Assembly: GCA_963811255.1 (NCBI GenBank)
Contig: CAWEQI010000003.1
Location: forward strand, 1,116,001-1,180,000
Source: Croceibacterium_B sp963811255
GTDB lineage: Bacteria; Pseudomonadota; Alphaproteobacteria; Sphingomonadales; Sphingomonadaceae
Direction: 5' to 3'
Length of the DNA: 64,000 nt
Position 1 is the first letter of the stretch, and each line of letters begins with the position of its first letter. Positions 52,208 to 60,282 of the stretch are shown here, piece by piece. The notes below the pieces were generated by a model. That model saw only the letters and a program-made list of their open reading frames with translations. It made no database searches and was not told the origin of the DNA. Made by a program: the position numbers and the translations under genes.

Positions 52208-52962
52208 GCCCCCGCCCGGCCGCGCTCGTCACCGGCGGCGCCCGCCGGATCGGCGAAGCTCTGGTCCGCCGCTTCGCCGAGGCAGGCTGGCACGTGGTGA
52301 TCCACTGTCATACCTCCGGCGAAGAAGGATCCGTCCTCGCCGCCGAGCTGCCGAGCGCGGAGGCGGTGATCTGCGACCTCGCCGATCCCGCTGCCGCCGT
52401 GGCGATGGTCGAGCGGCTGGCGACGCGGCTGGAGGACTGGCGGGTGCTGGTCAACTCCGCCTCGGTGTTCCGCCCCGACGAGGTGACCGCGCTCGATCCG
52501 GACATCTTCAGCGAAGCGATGCAGGTCAACGCCGCCACGCCGGCGGCAATGGCCCAGGCGTTCCTTCGCCTGGCGCGCTCTCCTTCGGGCCGCCGCGTGA
52601 TCGAAATCACCGATCAGAAGCTGGCCAATCCCAATCCCGACTTCTTCAGCTACACGGTGAGCAAGTATGCCCTCGCCGCAACCGTGCCGATGATGGCCAT
52701 GGCCGCTGACCCGGCGGACCGCGTCTATGCCCTCGCGCCCGGCGCGATCCTGCCGAGCCACGACCAGTCGCCAGCCGAAACCGAGGTCTCCCACCGGCTG
52801 AACCTGCTCGACCGCCGCACCGGAGTCGAGGAAGTGGTCGAGGCGGCGTGGTTCCTAGCCACGGGTCCGCTGACGAGCGGACAAACGCTCTTTGTCGACT
52901 CGGGCCAGCATCTGTTAAGCCAGCCGCGCGACGTGATGTACCTCGCGCGCGAGGAGGGTTGA
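52204..52962 (+). CDS. SDR oxidoreductase, pteridine reductase/FolM-like
   Basis: 252 residues with a GTG start (GTGA overlap). The cofactor motif TGGARRIG (10-17) fits TGxxxRxG of pteridine reductases. The catalytic set is Asp137 (EITDQK), Tyr150 and Lys154 (SYTVSKYAL), with Asp replacing the usual Ser at the spacing found in PTR1. It may reduce dihydrofolate, dihydromonapterin or another pterin with NADPH, fitting the molybdopterin protein nearby only loosely. Confidence 0.82.
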   Translation: MSPRPAALVTGGARRIGEALVRRFAEAGWHVVIHCHTSGEEGSVLAAELPSAEAVICDLADPAAAVAMVERLATRLEDWRVLVNSASVFRPDEVTALDPDIFSEAMQVNAATPAAMAQAFLRLARSPSGRRVIEITDQKLANPNPDFFSYTVSKYALAATVPMMAMAADPADRVYALAPGAILPSHDQSPAETEVSHRLNLLDRRTGVEEVVEAAWFLATGPLTSGQTLFVDSGQHLLSQPRDVMYLAREEG

Positions 52963-52966
52963 CGGT

Positions 52967-53641
52967 ATGAAAAAGCACCGCTTGTCGACGCGGCTGTGGC
53001 ATTGGGTCAACGTCCTGGCGCTGGTGATCCTGTTCATGTCCGGGCTGAACATCTCCAACGCCCATCCACACCTCTACTGGGGGCAGGCGGGGTTCGATCC
53101 GCGGCATGCCTGGCTCAATGTCGCGAACTTCCCGGGCTGGGCGACGATCCCCGGCTACTACAGCCTCGCGGCCGCCCGGCAGTGGCATGTGCTGCTGGCT
53201 TGGGTGTTCGCCGTCGGTCTGCTGATCTACATGCTCGTTGCCCTGTTCAACGGCCATTTCCGGAGCGATATCGTCACCGGTCGCAAGGATTGGCGCTGGG
53301 CGAACATCCGCGCCGACATCGCCGCGCATCTGCGGCTCCGGTTCAACCACGGCGAAGGGAAATACAACTTTCTACAGAAGCTTTCCTACGGCGTCGTGCT
53401 GTTCATCCTGCTGCCGCTGATGATCGGCACCGGGATGGCGATCAGCCCCGGCTCCGATGCGGCGTTTCCCTGGCTGACCGATCTGTTCGGCGGCCGGCAG
53501 AGCGCGCGATCGATTCACTTCATTATCGCCTGGAGCCTGTTCGGTTTTCTCGTCATTCACATTGTACTGGTGCTGCTGTCCGGCCCTGTAAGGCAGATAG
53601 GCGACATGATCACGGGAGGGCGCAGCGATGAAGCGGCGTAA
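52967..53641 (+). CDS. Membrane cytochrome b (b561/HydC-type)
   Basis: 224 residues, about four membrane helices with paired histidines for two hemes b: RLWHWVNV (helix 1), QWHVLLAW (helix 2) and SIHFIIAW plus FLVIHIVLVLL (helix 4). It should pass electrons between the quinone pool and a periplasmic partner. The molybdopterin protein encoded next overlaps its 3' end by 14 nt and is the obvious partner, as in YedYZ-like systems. Confidence 0.9.
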   Translation: MKKHRLSTRLWHWVNVLALVILFMSGLNISNAHPHLYWGQAGFDPRHAWLNVANFPGWATIPGYYSLAAARQWHVLLAWVFAVGLLIYMLVALFNGHFRSDIVTGRKDWRWANIRADIAAHLRLRFNHGEGKYNFLQKLSYGVVLFILLPLMIGTGMAISPGSDAAFPWLTDLFGGRQSARSIHFIIAWSLFGFLVIHIVLVLLSGPVRQIGDMITGGRSDEAA

Positions 53642-54365
53642 TGTCCTCGCCGGCCTGAGCGCGAGCCTGCTCGCCGGCTGCTCGAAGGTCGGCAACAGCC
53701 AACCGATGCAGAAGCTGTTCGCCGCGGCCGACAGCTGGCATCGCGAGGTGCAGCGCACGCTCGGCGGGCGAGAGGCGCTGGCGCACGAATTCTCGCCGGC
53801 GGACATCTCGCCGTACTTCCGCGGCAATGGCACGCTCGATCCGGGCACCGACAGCTATGCTGCGCATGAGGCGAACGGTTTCGCCGATTGGCGCCTCAAG
53901 GTGACCGGCCTCGTCGAGCGCCCGCAAGCACTGTCGCTCGAGCAAATCCGCGCGCTGCCTCAGCGCACCCAGATCACGCGCCACGATTGCGTCGAGGGAT
54001 GGAGTGCGATCGGCCAGTGGACCGGGCCGCAACTGAAGACGATCCTCGATGCGGCCCGACTCAAACCGGAAGCGAAGTACATCGTCTTCCGCTGCGCCGA
54101 TAACCTGGGCGACGGCGACTATTACGAGAGCATCGACCTCGTCGACGCATATCACCCGCAGACGATCGTGGCGCACGAGCTCAACGGCGCTCCCCTGCCG
54201 ATCAAGAACGGCGCCCCGCTGCGAATGCGCATCGAACGCCAGCTCGGCTATAAGCAGGCCAAGTATCTGACCGGCATCGAAGCGGTCGCCACTCTCGACG
54301 GAATCGCCGGCGGCAAGGGCGGCTATTGGGAGGACCGCGGTTATCAGTGGTATGCGGGAATTTGA
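53628..54365 (+). CDS. Molybdopterin-dependent oxidoreductase (sulfite-oxidase fold), Tat-exported
   Basis: 245 residues. The N-terminus MKRRNVLAGLSASLLAGCS combines a twin-arginine and a lipobox (Cys18), suggesting Tat export followed by lipidation. The Moco-binding cysteine is Cys121 in RHDCVEGWSAIGQWTG. The domain is the SUOX-type core without a dimerisation or heme domain. With the overlapping cytochrome b it forms a two-gene oxidoreductase; related MsrPQ repairs methionine sulfoxide, but the substrate here is unknown. Confidence 0.9.
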   Translation: MKRRNVLAGLSASLLAGCSKVGNSQPMQKLFAAADSWHREVQRTLGGREALAHEFSPADISPYFRGNGTLDPGTDSYAAHEANGFADWRLKVTGLVERPQALSLEQIRALPQRTQITRHDCVEGWSAIGQWTGPQLKTILDAARLKPEAKYIVFRCADNLGDGDYYESIDLVDAYHPQTIVAHELNGAPLPIKNGAPLRMRIERQLGYKQAKYLTGIEAVATLDGIAGGKGGYWEDRGYQWYAGI

Positions 54366-54438
54366 GGCAGGCAATTGACAAGCGCCCAGAAAGCCGTTTG
54401 TTCGGCGACATGATGGGGCAACAGACCGGTTTGATCGC

Positions 54439-55725
54439 ATGAAAAGGGGTATGCTCGATCGGGTGCTGGCGAAGCAGGTCAAGCGCGGTCAGCTCAAACT
54501 CACTTACGCATCGGGACGGACGGTGACCTTCGGCGAGCCCGAGGAAGGGTTTCCGAACGTCGCGGTGCGTTTTGCCGACGACAAGGTCGCGCGCGACATC
54601 CTGCTCGATCCGCGGCTCGGCGCGGGCGAAGCCTACATGGACGGCCGCATCGTCATGGAAGGCGGCGGGATCATGGAGCTGATCGAGCTGATCCAGGCGA
54701 ACAGCCCCTGGGAAGGCAGCGGCCTTCTGATGGCGCCGACCCTCTCGCGGCGCATCGCCCGCCGCCTCGGTTTCGTCTGGAGCCAGTTCAACAAGCCGAG
54801 CAGCGCCCGGAAGAACGTCGCGCATCACTACGACATCGGCAACGCGCTCTATAAGCTGATGCTCGACAGCGAGCATATGCAGTACAGCTGCGCTTATTGG
54901 CCGCGCGATGGCATGACTCTCGGCGAGGCCCAGGAAGCCAAGCTCGCCCACATCGCCGCCAAGCTGATGATCGAACCCGGCAACACCGTGCTCGACATCG
55001 GCTGCGGCTGGGGCGGGATGGCCATCTACCTGGCGCAGAAGTACGGCGTCGAGGTTCACGGCATCACCCTGAGCGAAGAGCAGATCGCCCTCGCCAAGGA
55101 GCGCGCCGAACAGGCCGGTGTCGCCGACAAGGTGCGCTTTGAGCTGGTCGACTACCGCGAACTCGACGGGCGCGGCGTGGCCTATGACCGGATCGTTTCG
55201 GTCGGCATGTTCGAGCACGTCGGCACGCCGCAGTACGAAACCTTCTTCCGCACCTGCTACAACCTGATGAAGCCGGATGGCGTGGCGCTGGTCCACACCA
55301 TCGGCCGGATGGACGGGCCGAGCCGAACCGATGCCTTCACCGACAAGTATATCTTCCCCGGCGGCTACATTCCGGCGCTGAGCGAAGCGGTCAGCCGCAG
55401 CGAGAAGATGAAGCTGATCGCCACCGATATCGAGACGCTGCGGCTGCACTACGCCAAGACGCTGCGCGCCTGGTACGCCCGGTGCATGGAGCACAAGGAC
55501 GAGATCGTCGCGATGTTCGACGAGCGGTTCTTTCGCATGTGGACGTTCTATCTCTCGGGCGCGGCGGCTTCGTTCGAAAGCGGCGGACTGTGCAATTACC
55601 AGATTCAGTACGCCCGCAATCGCCACGCGCTGCCGCTGACCCGCGACTACATCGAAGCGCGCGAGCGGGCGCTGCTCGGCGAGCCAGAGCAGGAACAGCG
55701 CGAGAAGGTTCTTCTCGGCGGCTGA
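54439..55725 (+). CDS. Cyclopropane-fatty-acyl-phospholipid synthase family methyltransferase
   Basis: 428 residues. It transfers a methylene from SAM to unsaturated acyl chains of membrane lipids. KNVAHHYDIGNALYKLMLD, QYSCAYW, the SAM motif VLDIGCGWGGMAIYLA and VSVGMFEHVG are hallmarks, along with the C-terminal RHALPLTRDYIE region. An N-terminal domain of about 110 residues (SCP2-like) precedes the catalytic part, as in Cfa. The very long antisense frame across this gene and the next is a GC-rich shadow. Confidence 0.93.
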   Translation: MKRGMLDRVLAKQVKRGQLKLTYASGRTVTFGEPEEGFPNVAVRFADDKVARDILLDPRLGAGEAYMDGRIVMEGGGIMELIELIQANSPWEGSGLLMAPTLSRRIARRLGFVWSQFNKPSSARKNVAHHYDIGNALYKLMLDSEHMQYSCAYWPRDGMTLGEAQEAKLAHIAAKLMIEPGNTVLDIGCGWGGMAIYLAQKYGVEVHGITLSEEQIALAKERAEQAGVADKVRFELVDYRELDGRGVAYDRIVSVGMFEHVGTPQYETFFRTCYNLMKPDGVALVHTIGRMDGPSRTDAFTDKYIFPGGYIPALSEAVSRSEKMKLIATDIETLRLHYAKTLRAWYARCMEHKDEIVAMFDERFFRMWTFYLSGAAASFESGGLCNYQIQYARNRHALPLTRDYIEARERALLGEPEQEQREKVLLGG

Positions 55726-55761
55726 GTTGCGCGTCCGTGGCGCCCGTGCGACGGGCCGCCG

Positions 55762-57132
55762 ATGTCCGAGGTCCCTGCCCCACCCGCGCTGAGTTGCGCC
55801 GCCGTGTTCGCGCAGGCGTGGCCGATCATGCTCGGCCAGGCCTCGGTGCCGCTGGTGGGGGTGGTCGACACGATCGTGATCGGACGCACCGGCAATACGG
55901 CGGCGCTGGCCGGGGTTGCCCTTGGAGCGACGGTGATCAACCTGATTTTCTGGAGCTTCGGGTTCCTGCGGATGGGCATGACCGGCCTCACCGCGCAGGC
56001 GGACGGCACGAGGGACCGCCGTGAAGTCAACGCGCACCTGTTGCGGGGGCTGGCGACCGGAGGCGCAATCGGGCTGGTGCTGCTGGCGCTCAACGGGCCG
56101 CTCGCCAGCCTCGCCTTCACGCTGCTGGCGGGCGGCAAGCAGGTGACCGCCGAAGCCAATGCCTACGTCGCCGCGAGCTTTCTGGGCGCACCCGCCGCGC
56201 TGTCGGTGTTCGCGATTACCGGTTGGCTGTTCGGCCTCGGGCGCAGTCGCGCCGCGCTGGTGCTGCAGGTGGTGATGAACCTCGCCAACATCGCGCTCGA
56301 CGTGGGGTTCGTCTGGGGCATGGGCATGGGCGCGCAGGGCGTGGCGCTGGGCACCGCCGGAGCCCAATGGATCGCGCTGGCGACCGGCCTGGTCATCACC
56401 AACCGTATCGCTGGAGGGAACCCGTTCGTCCTCGCCCGCCAAGCCGGTTTCGCCCATCTGTCCAACCGCGCCGCCCTGCGCCAGCTGTTCCACGTCAACC
56501 GCGACCTGATGATCCGCACCATCGCACTGCTCTTGCTGTTCACCTGGTTCGCCAATGCCGGGGCGCGGCTCGGCGCGACGACGCTCGCCGCCAACCAGGT
56601 GCTGATGCAGTTCGTCAACGTCGCCGCCTTCGTGCTCGATGCCTTCGCCTTCACCGCCGAATCGCGGGTCGGCAACGCCGTCGGCATGCACTCGCGCTCG
56701 CAGTTCCTGCGCGCGGTGAGACTGACCGCCGAGTTCGCGCTGCTGTTCGGAGCGCTGCTGACCGCAGTCTACTGGCTTGCGGGAAGCCTGGCGATCCAAG
56801 GCATTGCCACAGATCCTGAAGTGCGCCGTACCGCAGCCGCGTTCCTACCCTTTGCGGCGCTCGTCCCGCTGCTCGGCGTGCCCAGTTGGATGCTCGACGG
56901 AATCTTCATCGGCGCCACCCGCGGCGCGGCGCTGCGCAACGCCGCCGTCGTCACCACCGCAATCTACGTCGGACTGGACATTTCGCTGCGGCCCTGGGGC
57001 GCCACGGGCGTGTGGACCGCCTTTCTCTCGGCCTATGCGCTGCGGGCCCTGACCCTCGGCTCTGCCTTCCCTGCCTTGCTCCGCTCCCTCGGCGCGGGAC
57101 CGGTGGTTGCGGGCGGGCGGCCGACCGCCTAA
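55762..57132 (+). CDS. MATE family efflux transporter (DinF-like)
   Basis: 456 residues, 12 predicted membrane helices. ASVPLVGVVDTIVIGRTGNTAALAGVA in helix 1-2 and the mirrored half beginning near HVNRDLMIRTIALLL mark the MATE fold of the DinF subgroup. Drives export of cationic drugs or metabolites with Na+ or H+. Starts 36 nt after the cfa stop and could be co-transcribed. Confidence 0.92.
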   Translation: MSEVPAPPALSCAAVFAQAWPIMLGQASVPLVGVVDTIVIGRTGNTAALAGVALGATVINLIFWSFGFLRMGMTGLTAQADGTRDRREVNAHLLRGLATGGAIGLVLLALNGPLASLAFTLLAGGKQVTAEANAYVAASFLGAPAALSVFAITGWLFGLGRSRAALVLQVVMNLANIALDVGFVWGMGMGAQGVALGTAGAQWIALATGLVITNRIAGGNPFVLARQAGFAHLSNRAALRQLFHVNRDLMIRTIALLLLFTWFANAGARLGATTLAANQVLMQFVNVAAFVLDAFAFTAESRVGNAVGMHSRSQFLRAVRLTAEFALLFGALLTAVYWLAGSLAIQGIATDPEVRRTAAAFLPFAALVPLLGVPSWMLDGIFIGATRGAALRNAAVVTTAIYVGLDISLRPWGATGVWTAFLSAYALRALTLGSAFPALLRSLGAGPVVAGGRPTA

Positions 57133-57142
57133 CCCGTTGCCC

Positions 57143-57691
57143 ATGCGCGTCCTTCGCTTCGCCGGCTTGCGCCTGCTGCTGTCCTTCATTGTCCTGTTCG
57201 CCTTCGCCCAGCCAGCGTCGGCCAAAGTCGAGGTCGAGTTCCACAGCTTCAATGGATCGCTGTTCTTCGGCCGCTATCCGCACACCTTCGTCGTGTTCAA
57301 GGGCAAGCTCGACGACACTGGCCAAGTGATCGACGAAAACTTCGGCTTCACCGCCAAGCACGTCGGCCCGGCGATCCTAACCGGCCCGGTCGAAGGCGAG
57401 ATCTGGGTCGAAAAACCCAAGTGGATTGCGAAGACCAACATACATTTCACCGTCACCGTTGACGACGACACCTACCGCAAGATGCGCGCCGAGGTGGACT
57501 TCTGGGGCAACCATCCGGGCAAGTTCTACGACCTCAACCACAACAACTGCATCAGCTTCGTCGGCAAGATCGCAGAGATGGCGGGCCTCAAGGTCGATTA
57601 CCCGCACGACCTAATGCGCAAGCCGCGCGCGTGGCTCAATCACATCGCCGAGCTCAATCCGCAGCTCCACGCTAAGCCGATCCACGGCTGA
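57143..57691 (+). CDS. Secreted protein, possible permuted papain-fold (NlpC/LRAT-like) enzyme
   Basis: 182 residues from the ATG at 57143, with a signal peptide ending near ASA (27). A histidine in FGRYPHTFVVFKG (His47) comes early and a cysteine in DLNHNNCISFVGKIAEMAG (Cys136) at the N-terminus of a helix comes late. His-before-Cys order is that of circularly permuted NlpC/P60 and LRAT/PPPDE-like enzymes. This is a fold-level guess; the protein could equally be an uncharacterised family. Starts 10 nt after the MATE stop. Confidence 0.6.
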   Translation: MRVLRFAGLRLLLSFIVLFAFAQPASAKVEVEFHSFNGSLFFGRYPHTFVVFKGKLDDTGQVIDENFGFTAKHVGPAILTGPVEGEIWVEKPKWIAKTNIHFTVTVDDDTYRKMRAEVDFWGNHPGKFYDLNHNNCISFVGKIAEMAGLKVDYPHDLMRKPRAWLNHIAELNPQLHAKPIHG

Positions 57692-57758
57692 GCCCCTTCG
57701 CCCATTGCGAGCGGGTTCGGTGCCTGATAGGCGCGCCGCGCCCCCAACGGAGTGAAGC

Positions 57759-58976
57759 ATGTCCGACATCAAACGGGTCGTTCTCGCCTATTCGGGCGGG
57801 CTCGACACCAGCGTGATCCTCAAGTGGCTGCAGGTGACCTACAATTGCGAGGTCGTCACCTTCACCGCCGATCTCGGCCAGGGCGAGGAGCTCGAGCCGG
57901 CGCGGGCGAAGGCCGAGCTGATGGGGATCAGGCCCGAGCACATCTACATCGACGACCTGCGCGAGGAGTTCGTCCGCGACTTCGTGTTCCCGATGATGCG
58001 CGCCAATGCCCGGTACGAAGGCGATTACCTGCTCGGCACCTCGATCGCCCGGCCGCTGATCTCGAAGCGCTTGATCGAGATCGCCCACGAGACCGGCGCC
58101 GATGCGATTGCTCACGGCGCTACCGGCAAGGGCAACGATCAGGTGCGGTTCGAACTTAGCGCCTACGCGCTCGATCCGGACATCAAGGTGATCGCCCCGT
58201 GGCGGGAATGGGATCTGACCAGCCGCAGCGCCCTGATCGCCTGGGCGGAGAAGCACCAGATTCCGGTGCCCAAGGACAAGCGCGGCGAAAGTCCGTTTTC
58301 GACCGACGCCAACCTGCTGCACACCTCGAGCGAGGGCAAAGTGCTCGAGGACCCATGGGAAGAAGTGCCGGATTACGTGTACAGCCGGACCGACAATCCC
58401 GAGGATGCGCCGAACGAGCCCGAGTACATCACCATCGATTTCGAACGCGGCGACGGCGTCGCGCTCAACGGCGAGGCGATGAGCCCGGCTGCGTTGCTCA
58501 CGGCACTCAACGCGCTCGGCAAGACCCATGGTATCGGCCGGCTCGACCTGGTCGAGAACCGCTTCGTCGGGATGAAGAGCCGCGGGATGTACGAGACGCC
58601 GGGGGGCACGATCTACGCTGTCGCCCATCGCGGGATCGAGCAGATTACCCTCGACCGCGGCGCCGCGCATCTGAAGGACGAGCTGATGCCGCGCTATGCC
58701 GAGTTGATCTACAACGGGCTGTGGTTCGCCCCCGAGCGAGAGATGTTGCAGGCGGCGATCGATTTCAGCCAGGCGAAGGTCAACGGCACGGTGCGGCTCA
58801 AGCTCTATAAGGGGCTGGCGCAGGTAGTCGGGCGAAAGAGCCCCGACAGCCTCTACTCGGAACGGCACGTGACGTTCGAAGACGATGCCGGCGCCTACGA
58901 CCAGCATGACGCCGAGGGGTTCATCAAGCTGAACGCGCTGCGGCTGCGGCTTCTCGCCAAACGCGACCGGGGATAA
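57759..58976 (+). CDS. argG: Argininosuccinate synthase
   Basis: 405 residues. Joins citrulline and aspartate with ATP in arginine biosynthesis. The P-loop AYSGGLDTSVIL at the N-terminus, DLRE-type IYIDDLREEFVRDF, the GATGKGNDQVRFE citrulline/aspartate site and TSEGKVLEDPW are all present. A GGAGTGA site precedes the ATG. The following 780 nt are gene-free. Confidence 0.97.
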   Translation: MSDIKRVVLAYSGGLDTSVILKWLQVTYNCEVVTFTADLGQGEELEPARAKAELMGIRPEHIYIDDLREEFVRDFVFPMMRANARYEGDYLLGTSIARPLISKRLIEIAHETGADAIAHGATGKGNDQVRFELSAYALDPDIKVIAPWREWDLTSRSALIAWAEKHQIPVPKDKRGESPFSTDANLLHTSSEGKVLEDPWEEVPDYVYSRTDNPEDAPNEPEYITIDFERGDGVALNGEAMSPAALLTALNALGKTHGIGRLDLVENRFVGMKSRGMYETPGGTIYAVAHRGIEQITLDRGAAHLKDELMPRYAELIYNGLWFAPEREMLQAAIDFSQAKVNGTVRLKLYKGLAQVVGRKSPDSLYSERHVTFEDDAGAYDQHDAEGFIKLNALRLRLLAKRDRG

Positions 58977-59004
58977 GTGTAGGTAATCAAGGCCAGAAGT
59001 GGAG

Positions 59005-59047
59005 TTATCCACCGTTGTCCACTGGCAATGTTTGCGAAAGTGGATAA
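59005..59047. promoter_or_regulatory. Cluster of three DnaA-box-like 9-mers
   Basis: TTATCCACC (59005-59013), TTGTCCACT (59015-59023) and TTATCCACT on the minus strand (59039-59047) each match the DnaA consensus TTATNCACA with one or two differences. The first two start exactly 10 bp apart, one helical turn, in the same direction. They begin 29 nt after argG. They could be DnaA-binding regulatory sites; an origin would need more boxes and an AT-rich unwinding region, which I do not see. Confidence 0.45.
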
Positions 59048-59129
59048 ATCGGCCCGTTTGCCGTTGCCCGACTCGCCCGGAGGGCGCATCTTCAAGTCAT
59101 CGAGAGCGGGGATTGGCTCTTCGGATGGA

Positions 59130-59556
59130 CGGGGTAACACCCGAAAAGATGAAGGGATTTTGGAACTGCTCTCGACGCGACGGCGAAATGCCGCGCGGTG
59201 GAGGAACGAGAGCCAGGAGCGTCTTCGGACACTCGCAACTTTCGAACTGATGAAGCCGCGAAGGCGCGCGGTCGGCAGGCCGGGCTTTCCGGCCGGCTTC
59301 CAAGGAAGGGCAATGCCCCGCATTGTCTGACCTGACGAGCCAGGCCGACTGACCGGTCGCGGAACCGCCGGGTGGCAGGGTCAGGTCTTCGGACCCGCCC
59401 GACCCCCGACGGGACCGGCACCGGCGCGAGCGCCGGGCGACATAGCGACGCCGCCTAAACAGCTGGCGCGCGAACGACGCCAGGCGTCAAGTTCTTCGCT
59501 TCGGCGGAGACCACACGCCGGTGAGAGTGGGGTCGGCCGCAAGGCCGGCCCCATTT
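59130..59556 (+). ncRNA. Candidate structured non-coding RNA
   Basis: This gene-free segment is packed with perfect or near-perfect stems in one orientation. GCTCTCG (59168-59174) pairs with CGAGAGC (59207-59213) and encloses CGCG-A-CGGC/GCCG-CGCG. GTC-UUCG-GAC (59221-59230) and GGTC-UUCG-GACC (59384-59395) have stable UUCG loops. GAAGCCG (59252-59258) pairs with CGGCTTC (59294-59300) around GGCCGG/CCGGCC. GACCTGAC (59329-59336) pairs exactly with GTCAGGTC (59380-59387), competing with the second UUCG stem. A terminator closes the segment. It matches none of RNase P, tmRNA, 6S or SRP RNA by conserved bases. Ends are approximate. Confidence 0.5.
59529..59556 (+). terminator. Intrinsic terminator with GCAA tetraloop
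   Basis: GGGGTCGGCC pairs with GGCCGGCCCC over 10 bp around a GCAA loop, followed by ATTTCC and then GTTT. No coding region ends just upstream on the plus strand (argG stops 550 nt earlier), which implies a non-coding transcript. The U-tract is short, so efficiency is uncertain. Confidence 0.65.
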
Positions 59557-59757
59557 CCGTTTGCGACCCCTGCAGGCGACCCAAGCTGCCCAATGTCGCG
59601 TGGACTCACCGGCGTACGGAGCCGCTCAGCGGTCCCAACGGGTTCCTCGACCGGCCGCAATTGACGCCCGACTCGCGCCGAATCGAGCCTCAAATGGGGC
59701 CGAATGATGGCAACGGGGTTTCATTGCTGACGATTCCGCGGCTAACCCGTCCCCGTC

Positions 59758-60264
59758 ATGGATGGGAGCACCACCAAGAGGCTGCGCGCCGGCCTGGCCG
59801 CAGCGATCGTGCTGGGTCTCGGTGGTGTCATCGCCCCCGGTCACGCGAAGGACATCGCCCCGTTGCCGGAGGCGCCGTCGGCGATGACCGATTCCAGCGA
59901 CGCCGCCACACCCCCCGCCACCGATGATTCCACCGACGACGCCGACAGCTGGCAGACGGTCGGCAGCGGCATCGCCAGCTGGTACGGCCCCAAGTTCAAG
60001 GGCCACCTCACCGCCAGCGGCGAGCGGTTCGACCCCACCGAATACACCGCCGCGCACCGGACCCTGCCGTTCGGCACGCGGGTGCGGGTGACCGACGCGG
60101 CGGGCAATTCGGTGATAGTGCGGATCAACGACCGCGGGCCTTACGCGCACGGGCGGGTGATCGACCTCTCGCGGGCCGCCGCCAAGAAGCTCGGCCTGAC
60201 CCGCCGCGGCAGCGGCAAGGTCACCCTGGCCGTGCTCGACGACGGCAGCGACAGCGACCAGTAG
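59758..60264 (+). CDS. rlpA: RlpA-like septal ring lytic transglycosylase
   Basis: 168 residues. Signal peptide (about 1-31, ending GHAKD), an acidic Asp/Thr linker (about 40-65), then the double-psi beta-barrel: GIASWYGPKFKGHLTASGERFD, AAHRTLPFGTRVRVT and VRINDRGPYAHGRVIDLSRAAAKKLG. The catalytic-type Asp of INDRGP is present. The SPOR domain of classical RlpA is missing, as in many short homologues. RlpA cleaves denuded glycan strands at the septum. Confidence 0.9.
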   Translation: MDGSTTKRLRAGLAAAIVLGLGGVIAPGHAKDIAPLPEAPSAMTDSSDAATPPATDDSTDDADSWQTVGSGIASWYGPKFKGHLTASGERFDPTEYTAAHRTLPFGTRVRVTDAAGNSVIVRINDRGPYAHGRVIDLSRAAAKKLGLTRRGSGKVTLAVLDDGSDSDQ

Positions 60265-60282
60265 TACCCGTCCCCCGCAGGC

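Noticed and set aside
54202..56799. An 865-residue minus-strand open frame
   Set aside because: It is antisense to cfa and MATE genes that have unmistakable motifs; its His/Arg/Asp-rich composition is the usual GC-rich shadow.
58999..59250. An 83-residue open frame overlapping the DnaA-like boxes
   Set aside because: Codon use and composition look random and it runs through the boxes and stems.
59028..59330. A 100-residue open frame in the region after argG
   Set aside because: Arg/Pro-rich with no domain, and the DNA is better explained by RNA stems; not entirely excluded as a small protein.
59130..59556. RNase P RNA or tmRNA as the identity of the structured region
   Set aside because: The invariant GAGGAAAGTCC and ACAGAAA of RNase P, and the tag frame and tRNA-like ends of tmRNA, are not present.
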